DNA of 64,000 bases from UBA1672 sp050633325 (GCA_050633325.1 JBOEGH010000006.1:124001-188000); one strand, 5' to 3'. Numbered from the stretch's first letter, positions 1 through 8,926 are shown. The notes: generated from the letters alone by a model not told the origin. A program made the numbers and translations.

Positions 1-669
1 GTTGATAAATATATTGGCGATGCGATGATGACTTTTTGGAATGCTCCCAAAGATGTCGAAAATCACGAACGTGCAGCTTGTCTTGCTGCATTGCAAATGG
101 ATAGCGCCTTAGCCCCAATAAATAAAAGAATAAAGAAACGCGCAGAAGAAGCGGGAAAAGAGCCTATACTACTAATGGCAGGAATAGGCATTAATACCGG
201 GCTTTGTGCTGTTGGAAATATGGGGTCTAAGCAACGATTTGCTTATTCCGCGTTAGGGGATGCGGTTAACTTGGCCTCTCGTTTAGAAGGGCAGACAAAA
301 TACTATGGAGTAAATATTTTAGTAGGAGAGACCACACAGTCCAAAGCATCGGATTTGGCGATGATAGAGTTGGATTTGATACAAGTGGTCGGCCGTGAAG
401 AGGCGGTTAGGATATATGGTTTGTTTGGTGATGATGCTATGGCTAAAGGGACTGAATTTATAAGTTGGAAGTCATTACATGATGAAATGTTGTCTTATTA
501 CAGGTCGCAGAATTTCTCTATGGCTTATGAGATGATAGAGAAGTGTGAACAAATTTCAGGTGACTATGGTGCGTCTTTATATTCAATGTATAAAGAGCGC
601 ATTAGAATGATGAAAGAAACTCCTCTGCCCGATGATTGGGACGGTGTGTTTATTGCGGAAGGAAAGTAA
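1..669 (+). CDS. Class III adenylate/guanylate cyclase, C-terminal part (5' end outside window)
   Basis: The reading frame is open from base 1 and begins inside the catalytic domain with DKYIGDAMMTFWNAP, the metal-binding and substrate segment typical of bacterial class III cyclases of the CHASE2/adenylate cyclase type. Further on, GIGINTGLCAVGNMGS and YSALGDAVNLASRLE are the conserved glycine-rich and N-x3-R transition-state segments. These make cAMP synthesis from ATP likely, with cGMP less so. About 75 residues after the catalytic core form a helical tail with no recognised domain. The next gene encodes a cyclic-nucleotide-binding/EAL protein on the opposite strand, so a cAMP link between the two is plausible. 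The N-terminal sensor part lies outside the window. Confidence 0.9.
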   Translation, partial: VDKYIGDAMMTFWNAPKDVENHERAACLAALQMDSALAPINKRIKKRAEEAGKEPILLMAGIGINTGLCAVGNMGSKQRFAYSALGDAVNLASRLEGQTKYYGVNILVGETTQSKASDLAMIELDLIQVVGREEAVRIYGLFGDDAMAKGTEFISWKSLHDEMLSYYRSQNFSMAYEMIEKCEQISGDYGASLYSMYKERIRMMKETPLPDDWDGVFIAEGK

Positions 670-707
670 TAGCCATACAAATAAAATGTTACCTGATTGA
701 TAGTGTT

Positions 708-1928
708 TTATATCATTCCATTATTCCAATTAGAAACGCATTCAATAACGTTTGATTCGCTCATAGGTTTTGCAAAATAATAACCTTGTGCGTAATCACA
801 GCCCATTTGTTTTAGAAGCTTACCTTCTTCTATTGTTTCTACACCTTCTGCTACTATGTCCATGCTAAGGTTTTTTCCTAGTGATATTATTGATTTAACC
901 AAGGCTTCCGAGCTTTCTTTCTTATGCATATCCCTTACAAAGCTTTGGTCGATTTTAAGAGTATTAATGGGGAATGCGTGAAGGTAACTGAGCGATGAGT
1001 ACCCAGTGCCGAAATCATCAATAGATATTCCCATACCGTTCTTTCTGCATAAATCTAGTGTTTCCTTTGCCTTCGCTGGTTGATTCATCAAAAGACGTTC
1101 TGTTATTTCCAAATGTATATTGCTCTCTTTTACGCCTGTCTTTGTAATGGTGTCATTTATGTTGTCAATAAAGTCATTGGATGAGAAATCGGTGCTGGAG
1201 AAGTTAACACTCATATTAAGTTCGTTATTGTATTTGGTTTTATCTTGAATACGATTCAATGCATTACATGATTCTGTGAATGCCCATTTGCTTGCTTCTA
1301 CTATAAGGCCGCTATCTTCTAATATTGGTATGAATATACCGGGGGATATAAACCCTCGTTCAGGGTGGAACCAACGCATCAGAGCTTCAAATCCGTATAC
1401 AGAACCGTCTGAGAAATTTATAAGAGGTTGATAATGTAAACATATTTCACCCTTTGATAGGGCTTCTATAAATTCGTGAGATATCCTTATTTTGTCAACG
1501 GCGTCAGTTTTTTCCAGATACTCTCTTTCTATGCTTTCTGCGATCGGAAAGGATAGGGGGTCTTGGCGTATATCTGCACGTAATAATGTGTCGCGGTATC
1601 TTGTTAATATCACCTGCATTGTCATTCTTAATACAGGATCAGAACCGTCCAAGCGACGTGCGAAATCTTCTTTTGTTATTTCAAGAAGCGTACAGTTTTC
1701 CTTTGCTGTCACTGTCGCTGTTCGCGGTGCTTTGTCTATTAATGACATTTCCCCTATTATTGCACCGCTACTGCGAGTAGCAACGATCAGGCTCTCTCCA
1801 TTTGGGTTTTCTATTGAAATTTCAACGCTTCCACTTTCTATTATGTATGCGCTCTCACCTTTTTCACCTTGGCTCATTATAATGTCGCCAGTACTGAAAT
1901 TCCTAAGTGATTTATCCGTTGTATTCAT
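708..1928 (-). CDS. Cyclic-nucleotide-binding domain plus EAL c-di-GMP phosphodiesterase
   Basis: An N-terminal cNMP-binding (Crp/Popeye-type) domain covers roughly residues 10-120. It has the FSTGDIIMSQGEKGESAYII strand-turn pattern and GEMSLIDKAPRTATV, which carries the phosphate-binding-cassette Arg. A full EAL domain follows, with EALMRW, NFSS, EITERLL, DDFGTGYSSLSYL, KIDQSFV and AEGVET, so the metal and catalytic residues look intact and c-di-GMP hydrolysis is expected. I placed the start at the internal Met because the upstream 13 codons (start at 1967) lack a ribosome site, while GTGGGG precedes this Met; 1967 remains possible. The architecture implies that a cyclic nucleotide tunes c-di-GMP breakdown. 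The cyclase just upstream would be a natural source of that nucleotide (inference). Confidence 0.9.
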   Translation of the reverse strand: MNTTDKSLRNFSTGDIIMSQGEKGESAYIIESGSVEISIENPNGESLIVATRSSGAIIGEMSLIDKAPRTATVTAKENCTLLEITKEDFARRLDGSDPVLRMTMQVILTRYRDTLLRADIRQDPLSFPIAESIEREYLEKTDAVDKIRISHEFIEALSKGEICLHYQPLINFSDGSVYGFEALMRWFHPERGFISPGIFIPILEDSGLIVEASKWAFTESCNALNRIQDKTKYNNELNMSVNFSSTDFSSNDFIDNINDTITKTGVKESNIHLEITERLLMNQPAKAKETLDLCRKNGMGISIDDFGTGYSSLSYLHAFPINTLKIDQSFVRDMHKKESSEALVKSIISLGKNLSMDIVAEGVETIEEGKLLKQMGCDYAQGYYFAKPMSESNVIECVSNWNNGMI

Positions 1929-2047
1929 GCTTATGGGCCCCACACGTAAAAATTGCCACAAACGCATTATGTATGTAGTGTATTAGCGTTTAGTTAATAA
2001 TGCGCGTTTTGTTTTGAAACGAAAGATGTTTTTTTTAATATGAAGGC

Positions 2048-2077
2048 TTGACAAACCTTGTTGCTTATCGTTATGTT
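2048..2077 (+). promoter_or_regulatory. Probable sigma70-type promoter for rpmJ
   Basis: TTGACA at 2048-2053 is followed after 17-18 bases by TTATGTT (2071-2077). It lies about 40 bases upstream of rpmJ in the short gap between two divergent genes. Seen by eye only. Confidence 0.5.
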
Positions 2078-2115
2078 CGCCGCTCAATAGATATTTTTAA
2101 GTAGGAATTTGAAAA

Positions 2116-2241
2116 ATGAAAGTTGTTAATTCTTTGAAAACATTGAAGACACGTGATCGTAACTGTCGCGTTATCCGTCGCAAAGGCCGTGTTTATGTTA
2201 TCAATAAGAAAAACCCACGTTTTAAAGCACGTCAGGGGTAA
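2116..2241 (+). CDS. rpmJ: 50S ribosomal protein L36
   Basis: A 41-residue basic protein starting MKVVNSLKTLKTRDRNC and ending NKKNPRFKARQG, which is recognisable as bacterial L36. It is the slightly longer, zinc-ligand-poor form usual in proteobacterial second copies and in Alphaproteobacteria: only one Cys is present, not the CxxC...C...H set. The spacer GAATTTGAAAA precedes the ATG, and AGGAAT (2103-2108) can serve as ribosome site. It stands alone with its own promoter and terminator, between an EAL gene and mreB. L36 belongs to the 50S subunit near the peptidyl transferase region. Identification is secure despite the small size. Confidence 0.93.
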   Translation: MKVVNSLKTLKTRDRNCRVIRRKGRVYVINKKNPRFKARQG

Positions 2242-2269
2242 TTCCTAACTTTTATTAGTGGATTTTAGG

Positions 2270-2300
2270 AAACCGCAGGTTCAGGCTTGCGGTTTTGTTT
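2270..2300 (+). terminator. Rho-independent terminator after rpmJ
   Basis: AAACCGCA (2270-2277) pairs with TGCGGTTT (2288-2295) around a 10-base loop and runs into a T-rich tail. It separates rpmJ from the mre operon. Confidence 0.75.
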
Positions 2301-2424
2301 TGCTTGAAAACCTTTTGTTTAAATGTGTGGGCAATAAAAATACAGTGAGTGCATTATCTGATGCAGTCTGCTATACCCAATATATCTTATGAGTATTATC
2401 AACAAGGAATGAGTGGGGCTGTTT

Positions 2425-3465
2425 ATGTTCTCCAAACTTTTTGGCTTTATGTCGGCCGATATGGCAATTGATTTAGGTACAGCGAATACTCTGGTCTATG
2501 TGAAAGATCAGGGGGTTGTCTTGAATGAACCGTCTGTTGTTGCAATTTCTGTGGTCGGCGGGAAAATGCAGGTTCTTGCGGTTGGTGATGAGGCAAAGCA
2601 AATGCTTGGCCGTACACCGGGAAGTATCATTGCAACTCGCCCTTTGCGTGATGGTGTTATCGCAGACTTTGAAGTAACCGAAGCAATGATTAAGCATTTT
2701 ATTCGTAAAGTTCATAACAGGCGCTCATTTGTTTCCCCTAAGATGATTATTTGTGTTCCATCTGGATCAACTGCGGTTGAGCGTCGTGCAATACAGGAAT
2801 CTGCGGAAAGCGCAGGTGCTAGTCAAGTAAGATTGATTGAAGAGCCGATGGCCGCCGCGATTGGTTCCGGCTTGCCTGTTACTGAGGCGACAGGATCTAT
2901 GGTTGTTGATATTGGTGGTGGTACGACTGAGGTTGCCGTTATATCTCTTGGTGGAATTGTGTATGCACGCTCTGTTCGTGTGGGTGGTGATAAAATGGAT
3001 GAGGCGATAATTGCGTATATCCGTCGTGTTCATAACTTACTGATTGGTGAGAGTACCTCTGAAAGAATTAAAAAAGAAATTGGATCTGCTTGTGTCCCTG
3101 CGGACGGTGAAGGACGTACTATGGAGATTCGTGGTCGTGACCTACTGAATGGCGTTCCAAAAGAGATCGTTATAACAGAACGCCAAGTTGCCGAAGCTCT
3201 ATCAGAGCCTGTCGGGCAGATTGTTGAAGGTGTGAAAGTTGCTTTGGAACATACTGCACCGGAACTGGCCGCGGATATCGTTGATAAGGGTATTGTTCTA
3301 ACAGGTGGTGGCGCATTGTTAACTAACCTTGATTATGTCCTGCGCCATGCGACCGGGCTTGCGGTTACATTGGCTGATGATCCTTTGTCTTGTGTTGCTC
3401 TTGGTACTGGTCATGCTTTAGAAGCAGGAAAAGATCTGCGCCACGTTTTAATTGGTACATATTAA
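2425..3465 (+). CDS. mreB: Rod shape-determining protein MreB
   Basis: An actin-fold ATPase that polymerises under the inner membrane and directs lateral-wall synthesis. The phosphate-1 motif MAIDLGTANTLVYV, the phosphate-2 motif VVDIGGGTTEVAVIS and the adenosine motif GIVLTGGGALLTNLD are all present, and the length from this ATG (346 aa) matches the family. An in-frame GTG at 2413 would add four residues. I prefer the ATG because MFSKLFGFMSADMAIDLG is the usual MreB beginning and GTGGGG stands just before it. First gene of the mreB-mreC-mreD-mrdA-mrdB elongasome operon. Confidence 0.97.
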   Translation: MFSKLFGFMSADMAIDLGTANTLVYVKDQGVVLNEPSVVAISVVGGKMQVLAVGDEAKQMLGRTPGSIIATRPLRDGVIADFEVTEAMIKHFIRKVHNRRSFVSPKMIICVPSGSTAVERRAIQESAESAGASQVRLIEEPMAAAIGSGLPVTEATGSMVVDIGGGTTEVAVISLGGIVYARSVRVGGDKMDEAIIAYIRRVHNLLIGESTSERIKKEIGSACVPADGEGRTMEIRGRDLLNGVPKEIVITERQVAEALSEPVGQIVEGVKVALEHTAPELAADIVDKGIVLTGGGALLTNLDYVLRHATGLAVTLADDPLSCVALGTGHALEAGKDLRHVLIGTY

Positions 3466-3502
3466 TAATTTTACCTAAATTTTGTAATCCAGAATAACTA
3501 TT

Positions 3503-4363
3503 TTGAAACGACATGAAAAAGTAAAAAGTCTCGCCAATACGATGCCATTCCCTTGGGATGGTGCATCTTTTTCAACGCCTTTGTTAATGTTCATATCAGT
3601 AATACTTATGGTGGTTTCTTCGTTTAAACCCCATATTATTGAACCTGTAAGGAATGGTGTAATAGATGTTTTCTCTCCCGTTTTATTTGTGGTTAGCGTT
3701 CCTTTCCAACATGTGGCTATTTTTTTTCATGATGTAACTGGCTTGGCACAGTTGCAGGCGGATAACCTTAGGCTGGAACAAGAAAATGTTAAGTTGCGTG
3801 ATTGGTATCAAACGGCATTATTATTAAATTCTGAAAACAAATCATTACGTGAATTGCTTAACTTAAAAGTTGATCCGCAATATAAGAACATCAGTGCTCG
3901 TGTTATTTCTGATTCCGGTAATACTTACGTCAAAAGCCTTCTTGTATCTGTTGGTAAAGAAGATGGAATAACTAAGGGCTTGGCAGTGTTATCAGGAGAT
4001 GGGCTGATAGGGAGAATTGTCGAAGTATCAGATACTACATCAAGGATACTTCTTGTTACTGATATAAATTCGCGAGTTCCTGTAATGGTAGAAGACACAG
4101 GACAGCACGCAATTATGTCGGGACAGAATACTTCTACGCCAAATCTTATACATTTACCCCAAGATAGTGAAATTGTAGAGGGAGCGCGCCTTATTACGTC
4201 AGGGTATGGCGGTGTGTATCCGCATGGCTTGCCTGTGGGGAAGATGGTTGTGCAAAATGGTAATGTAAAGAGCGTGGCTCTTTTTTCGGACTTTGACACA
4301 ATACAGATTGTTAGAATTTTGCAGTTGAATGTTGAAGAAATACAAAGACCAAAAGGTCAATAA
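3503..4363 (+). CDS. mreC: Rod shape-determining protein MreC
   Basis: A bitopic inner-membrane protein of the elongasome. A short cytoplasmic stretch is followed by a hydrophobic segment (about residues 25-48), a coiled-coil around LQADNLRLEQENVKLRDW, and the periplasmic MreC beta domain with VISDSGNTYVKSLLVSVG, GLIGRIVEVS and HGLPVGKM. The 286-residue length is usual. The start is a TTG at 3503, 37 bases after mreB. An ATG 13 codons downstream would still precede the membrane segment. MreC links cytoplasmic MreB/MreD to PBP2 in the periplasm and activates it. Confidence 0.95.
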   Translation: MKRHEKVKSLANTMPFPWDGASFSTPLLMFISVILMVVSSFKPHIIEPVRNGVIDVFSPVLFVVSVPFQHVAIFFHDVTGLAQLQADNLRLEQENVKLRDWYQTALLLNSENKSLRELLNLKVDPQYKNISARVISDSGNTYVKSLLVSVGKEDGITKGLAVLSGDGLIGRIVEVSDTTSRILLVTDINSRVPVMVEDTGQHAIMSGQNTSTPNLIHLPQDSEIVEGARLITSGYGGVYPHGLPVGKMVVQNGNVKSVALFSDFDTIQIVRILQLNVEEIQRPKGQ

Positions 4364-4381
4364 AAATATAAGGTAATAACT

Positions 4382-4915
4382 ATGTTCGGTATTTCAGAAC
4401 AAATGGATATTTTTTTACGTCTTTGTGTGCCGTACTTTGTTATGCTTGTGTTGTTTATTTTCAATATGGCTTTTTTCTCTGCTTCTTTGTCTGTGACGGT
4501 TGAAATTCCGTTTGTGATTATAGCGATATATTATTGGTCTATATACCGTCCGACGCTAATCCCACCTTTACTAGTGTTTGTTAGCGGTATATGCCTTGAT
4601 TTTATTAGTGGCTTTCCCGTCGGACTTAGTTCGCTCGTGTTCTTGCTTATGCGTAAGATTGTTTCGGAACAGCGGTTATTCTTAACCGGGCAACCATTTA
4701 TGGTCATATGGCTCGGCTTTTGCGTAGTTAGTGCCGTAACCATGTTTTTACAGTGGTTGTTGTTCGGCCTTATGCATTTCCATTGGACACCGATGCAGCC
4801 CGTATTATTTACAGTTATATCGGGGATATTACTGTTTCCTGTTATCAGCATATTACTTCACTTATCTCATAAGGTATTACCGTTACTGCCAGATCAATAT
4901 AGCGCGGTGAAATAA
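4382..4915 (+). CDS. mreD: Rod shape-determining protein MreD
   Basis: A 177-residue polytopic inner-membrane protein with five to six hydrophobic segments. The family signature PTLIPPLLVFVSGICLDF and the following GFPVGLSSL lie in the middle. It begins 18 bases after mreC and ends 10 bases before mrdA, so it is translated as part of the same operon. MreD partners MreC in the elongasome. Sequence conservation in this family is low, so the assignment rests on topology, the short signature and its position. Confidence 0.93.
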   Translation: MFGISEQMDIFLRLCVPYFVMLVLFIFNMAFFSASLSVTVEIPFVIIAIYYWSIYRPTLIPPLLVFVSGICLDFISGFPVGLSSLVFLLMRKIVSEQRLFLTGQPFMVIWLGFCVVSAVTMFLQWLLFGLMHFHWTPMQPVLFTVISGILLFPVISILLHLSHKVLPLLPDQYSAVK

Positions 4916-4925
4916 ATGGTGATTC

Positions 4926-6851
4926 ATGCTTAGCAGTGATTATGATTATGGTGAAAAGTTTTTTTCCAGACGCGCTTTTTTTGTTGGTGGTTTGCAATTA
5001 CTTGGGCTTAGTATTTTGGGTGCACGTTTGGCTTGGTTGCAAGTTGCGCAAGGCAAAAGATATAAGACACTATCTGACAAAAATAGAATAAATATAAGGA
5101 TGCTTGCTCCATCAAGGGGAGAAATAGTTGATCGTTTTGGCGTTCCATTAGCTATTAATGAGCAAAATTATAGAGTTTTGATTATCCCTGAGAAGACTGA
5201 TGGTCTTAAGAAATCTCTTTCAATGCTTCAGGGGCTTATTTCAGTAGATGATGATGTTATAAAACGTGTTATTAAGGATGCTTCGGTTACTGCAAAGTTT
5301 TTACCTCTTATTGTGAAAGAAGACCTTACTTGGTCGGAGGTCGCACAAATAGAGGTTAATTTGCCTGACTTACCTGGCTTATTTATTGATACAGGTGAGG
5401 TAAGATCATACCCATATAAAGATGCTACTGCGCATGTAATTGGTTACGTTCGTGCGGTATCACCAAAAGACATGACTGATGATCCTGTATTGAAATTGCC
5501 CGGATTTAAAATTGGTAAAACCGGTATTGAAAAGGTGTATGATATGGATATTCGTGGCAAAGCAGGTGCCGCGGAGGTTGAAGTTAATGTTGTTGGACGC
5601 GAGGTGCGTGAGTTAAAACGCAAGAATGCATCATCAGGCGGTCGCGTTACCCTGACAATAGATGGAGAAATGCAGCGTTTTACGCAAGAGGTCTTAGCAA
5701 CACATAAAAGTGCATCTGCAGTTGTAATGGACGCACATACTGGGGCTATTTATGCTTTGGCATCTCATCCTGCCTTTGATCCTAATATGTTTGTTCATGG
5801 CTTTTCTCAAGAGCAATGGCAAATTATGATGGATGATCCCGGATTGCCGCAAACAAATAAGGCTATTTCCGGTGTGTACCCTCCTGGATCAACATTTAAA
5901 ATGATTACTGCACTTGCCGGGTTGAAAGCAGGTATAATAAACGAACATACGACAGTTTTTTGTCCCGGTCATTATGAATTCGGCAGAGACAAGTTTCATT
6001 GTTGGAAAAAATATGGTCATGGAAAGGTTGACTTGGCCGAGGCGTTGGCACAGTCATGCGATACATATTTCTATAAAATGTCTACAGAAGTAGGAATAGA
6101 TGCTATCGCAGATATGGCACGTAAATTTGGCCTTGGTTCTAAGTTAGGGTTTGAGCTTGCTGAGGAAAAACCCGGTCTGATGGTTGACCAGAAATGGAAG
6201 CGCACTCGTTTTGGAAAAAGGTGGTATCCGGGAGAGACCATCGTATCAAGTATTGGGCAAGGGGATATAAGAACCACGCCATTGCAATTGGCTGTTATGA
6301 CTGCTCGTCTAGTTAATGGCGGCTATGCTGTAAATCCCTGGATAACGGGATATGTCGGCGACAAGTTTGTTGGCAAGACACAATGGGAAGATATGAAAAT
6401 ACCTAAAAAGCATCTGGATTTAGTTATGCGTGGTATGGACATGGTTGTTAATGGTAAAACAGGAACAGCAAAGAAATCTCGTATAGAGGAAGATGACCTT
6501 GCGATGGGTGGAAAAACAGGTACCGCGCAGGTGCAACGTATTACTGCTGAGCAACGAAGGCTAGGGGTTAAAAATGAAGATTTACCTTGGGCACAACGCC
6601 ATCACGCATTGTTCGTTGGTTATGCTCCTACTAATGCGCCCAGATATGTTTGTGCAGTGGTGGTTGAGCACGGTGTCGGTGGATCAAGTGCTGCTGCGCC
6701 GATAGCAAAGGAACTGTTGAAACAGGTGCAGTTACGTGATCCTTCTATTACACAAATGCAACCTGAATTAATAGAAGGCAATGGCATTTTGCGCCCATGG
6801 CCACCCAAGAAACCAAAAAACAGTAACCTTACACAAGGGGAGGGTGAATAA
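4926..6851 (+). CDS. mrdA: Penicillin-binding protein 2 (elongasome transpeptidase)
   Basis: A class B PBP that cross-links lateral-wall peptidoglycan. After an N-terminal membrane anchor (about residues 15-40) comes the pedestal domain (LAPSRGEIVDRFGVPLA), then the transpeptidase domain. The catalytic Ser-x-x-Lys is in PPGSTFKM near residue 320, Ser-x-Asp in AQSCDTYFY near 376, and Lys-Thr-Gly in GGKTGTAQV near 530. Oddly, a second KTGTA stands about 20 residues earlier (VVNGKTGTAKKSR) at a position where this family normally has another sequence. Only the later copy is in the catalytic context. The stop codon directly abuts the mrdB ATG. Confidence 0.96.
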   Translation: MLSSDYDYGEKFFSRRAFFVGGLQLLGLSILGARLAWLQVAQGKRYKTLSDKNRINIRMLAPSRGEIVDRFGVPLAINEQNYRVLIIPEKTDGLKKSLSMLQGLISVDDDVIKRVIKDASVTAKFLPLIVKEDLTWSEVAQIEVNLPDLPGLFIDTGEVRSYPYKDATAHVIGYVRAVSPKDMTDDPVLKLPGFKIGKTGIEKVYDMDIRGKAGAAEVEVNVVGREVRELKRKNASSGGRVTLTIDGEMQRFTQEVLATHKSASAVVMDAHTGAIYALASHPAFDPNMFVHGFSQEQWQIMMDDPGLPQTNKAISGVYPPGSTFKMITALAGLKAGIINEHTTVFCPGHYEFGRDKFHCWKKYGHGKVDLAEALAQSCDTYFYKMSTEVGIDAIADMARKFGLGSKLGFELAEEKPGLMVDQKWKRTRFGKRWYPGETIVSSIGQGDIRTTPLQLAVMTARLVNGGYAVNPWITGYVGDKFVGKTQWEDMKIPKKHLDLVMRGMDMVVNGKTGTAKKSRIEEDDLAMGGKTGTAQVQRITAEQRRLGVKNEDLPWAQRHHALFVGYAPTNAPRYVCAVVVEHGVGGSSAAAPIAKELLKQVQLRDPSITQMQPELIEGNGILRPWPPKKPKNSNLTQGEGE

Positions 6852-7979
6852 ATGGTTTCAGCAATGTTTATTGAGAATGACCTTACGTTCTCTCAGAAAA
6901 TAATGAGACTTAATTGGTGGTTAATCTTATTGATCTGCTGCGTGTCATCTGTTGGTATAGCATCCTTGTACTCTGCTGCTGGGGGCGATATGGAGCCTTG
7001 GGCTATAAGGCATTTGATGAGGTTCTGTGTTGGGTTGGTCGGAATGATTATTATCGCCCTAATTAATATTAAATGGTGGTATCGCCTGACTTGGCCACTA
7101 TATTTTATAGGTCTGATTCTTTTGGTAATTGTTGAGGTTAAAGGACGTGTCGGAATGGGAGCGCAGCGTTGGATAGACCTTGGCTTTATGCAGTTGCAGC
7201 CATCTGAATTGATGAAGATTGCCGTGGTTATGGCATTGGCAAGACATTTTAACGGCGCAAGTCCTGAGCAAGCAAGGAATTTATCATTTTTGATAGTGCC
7301 CGTGTTGGTTATAATGGCGCCTGTGTCTTTGGTCTTATTGCAGCCCGATCTGGGTACGTCTTTAATGATTGTTATGGCTGGTGCGGGGATGATTTTTCTG
7401 GCTGGTGCGCCTATATGGTTGTTTGTTGCTGCTATAATTCTAGTTGGTGTTAGTATCCCTGTTATTTGGCAATTCTTGCATGCATATCAAAAGCAACGTG
7501 TGATGACGTTTTTGAATCCTGAATCTGATCCGTTAGGTGCAGGCTACCATATTATCCAATCGAAAATAGCTATTGGCTCAGGAGGGATAGAGGGCAAAGG
7601 GTTTTTACAAGGAACACAGAGCCACTTAAATTTTTTGCCCGAAAAACAAACTGATTTTATTTTCACCTTATGGGTAGAGGAATGGGGCTTGTTGGGAGGC
7701 TTGGCGTTGCTTGCCGGGTTCTTGCTTGTCTTCGTATCTGCATTGCGAACTGCTTTGAGATGTAAGCATAATTTTGGTAAGTATCTTGCCCTTGGGATTG
7801 GTATAAACTTTTCACTTTATGTATTTATAAATATATCCATGGTCATGGGGTTAATACCTGTCGTGGGGGCACCATTGCCGTTGGTATCATATGGTGGAAC
7901 ATCGATGTTGGCGGCATTGATTGGGTTTGGTCTAATGATGTCATGCGGAATTTATCGACACAGTAAAGTGACGAGATAA
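6852..7979 (+). CDS. mrdB: SEDS peptidoglycan glycosyltransferase RodA
   Basis: A 375-residue polytopic membrane protein with about ten hydrophobic segments. It carries the SEDS signatures MQLQPSELMKIA, LLQPDLGTSLM (with the conserved Asp needed for polymerase activity), LNFLPEKQTDFIFTLWVEEWG and GAPLPLVSYGGTSML. RodA polymerises lipid II together with PBP2, encoded immediately upstream with no gap, which suggests translational coupling. It is the last gene of the operon and converges on grxD. A second in-frame ATG four codons downstream is an alternative start. Confidence 0.96.
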   Translation: MVSAMFIENDLTFSQKIMRLNWWLILLICCVSSVGIASLYSAAGGDMEPWAIRHLMRFCVGLVGMIIIALINIKWWYRLTWPLYFIGLILLVIVEVKGRVGMGAQRWIDLGFMQLQPSELMKIAVVMALARHFNGASPEQARNLSFLIVPVLVIMAPVSLVLLQPDLGTSLMIVMAGAGMIFLAGAPIWLFVAAIILVGVSIPVIWQFLHAYQKQRVMTFLNPESDPLGAGYHIIQSKIAIGSGGIEGKGFLQGTQSHLNFLPEKQTDFIFTLWVEEWGLLGGLALLAGFLLVFVSALRTALRCKHNFGKYLALGIGINFSLYVFINISMVMGLIPVVGAPLPLVSYGGTSMLAALIGFGLMMSCGIYRHSKVTR

Positions 7980-8005
7980 TATTTCTGTAATACAAAAATG
8001 TGTAG

Positions 8006-8338
8006 TTACGCCGCGACTTTGATTCCGCTTGTTTCCAGTAGAGTTTTAAGCTCTCCAGATTCGTACATTTCGCGTACGATATCACAACCACCAACAAACT
8101 CACCCTTAACATATAGTTGAGGTATGGTTGGCCATTGTGTGAAGTCTTTGATTCCCTGACGCAGCTCGTTATCTTCAAGGATGTTTATGTCTTTGAACTG
8201 AACACCAAGCTGAGATAGTACTTGCACAGTAAGCGATGAGAAACCACATTGTGGGTACGCGGCATTTCCTTTCATGAATAGAACCACATCATTGTCTGTG
8301 ATTTCTTTGCGAATTCTGTCGAATAAGATATTTTCCAT
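8006..8338 (-). CDS. grxD: Monothiol glutaredoxin, Grx4/GrxD family
   Basis: A 110-residue single-domain glutaredoxin. The monothiol active site CGFS is in YPQCGFSSLTVQ, followed by NILEDNELRQGIK, the TVP-like cis-Pro region WPTIPQLYVKGEFVGGCDI and a C-terminal helix, as in Grx4/Grx5 proteins. These bind a [2Fe-2S] cluster with glutathione and pass it to client proteins, working with BolA partners. The next gene upstream on the same strand is a BolA homologue, the classical pair, separated by 15 bases. Confidence 0.96.
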   Translation of the reverse strand: MENILFDRIRKEITDNDVVLFMKGNAAYPQCGFSSLTVQVLSQLGVQFKDINILEDNELRQGIKDFTQWPTIPQLYVKGEFVGGCDIVREMYESGELKTLLETSGIKVAA

Positions 8339-8353
8339 TACTTTTTAGTCCTT

Positions 8354-8587
8354 TTATTTTGGTACTGATGTTTGTAGGGCAAGTGCGTGCAGCTCTCCAC
8401 CCATTTTGTCTTTTAACGCGCTGTAAACCATTTGGTGTTGTATTACACGGCTTTTACCTTCAAAGCTAGGTGATTCGACATGTGCTGCGTAATGATCGCC
8501 GTCGCCACGTAAATCTTCTATACGAACGCTAGCATCGGGGATGCCCTCTAATATCATTTTTTCAATTGTTGCTGCATCCATTGCCAT
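8354..8587 (-). CDS. BolA/IbaG family iron-sulfur partner protein
   Basis: A 77-residue BolA-like protein with the helical start MAMDAATIEKMILEGIPDA, the strand segment DHYAAHVESPSFEGKSRVIQHQMVY and the conserved HALAL near the end. Family members form heterodimers with monothiol glutaredoxins through a shared [2Fe-2S] cluster, with a His as a candidate ligand. It sits between the ATP-synthase zeta gene and grxD, all on the same strand with short gaps, so it is probably co-transcribed. It is closer to the short IbaG/YrbA type than to full-length BolA. Confidence 0.93.
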   Translation of the reverse strand: MAMDAATIEKMILEGIPDASVRIEDLRGDGDHYAAHVESPSFEGKSRVIQHQMVYSALKDKMGGELHALALQTSVPK

Positions 8588-8611
8588 ATCTTTGTTCCTT
8601 TAATTTTATGT

Positions 8612-8926
8612 TTATTTCGCTTGTTCTTTTGCCAGTTCTAAGCATTTTTCAAGTTCAACTTCCATAATGTGGTTTGATATATCTAAGTTTTTCTCATCAA
8701 AATCTGCACGGACTTTGCGCAATATATCATCGAAACCAGGCTCTTCCAAATTGGCTTCCACTACTTGAACCGCATAGGTCTGCGCGTTTTCTCCCTCTAG
8801 GCCAAGCTTCTCCGCAGCCCACAATCCGAACAATTTTGACAGGCGTGCCTCTATTGCAAAGTCCAGTTTTTCTTCATGTGCAAATTTATTTTCAAAAGCG
8901 GTTTCGCGATTATCGAATGAAGTCAT
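8612..8926 (-). CDS. DUF1476 protein, alphaproteobacterial ATP synthase zeta subunit (F1 inhibitor)
   Basis: A 104-residue charged, all-helical protein beginning MTSFDNRETAFENKFAHEEKL, the hallmark of the DUF1476 family, with FGLWAAEKLGL and a C-terminal IMEVELEKCLELA. In Paracoccus this family is the zeta subunit. Its N-terminus inhibits ATP hydrolysis by F1-ATPase, in place of bacterial epsilon or mitochondrial IF1. It is restricted to Alphaproteobacteria, so it is also a taxonomic marker here. It is the first gene of a three-gene minus-strand group with bolA and grxD and is divergent from purC. Confidence 0.9.
   Translation of the reverse strand: MTSFDNRETAFENKFAHEEKLDFAIEARLSKLFGLWAAEKLGLEGENAQTYAVQVVEANLEEPGFDDILRKVRADFDEKNLDISNHIMEVELEKCLELAKEQAK

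Noticed and set aside
1492..1986. 164-aa open frame on the plus strand
   Set aside because: Antisense to the cNMP-EAL gene, no ribosome site, no motif.
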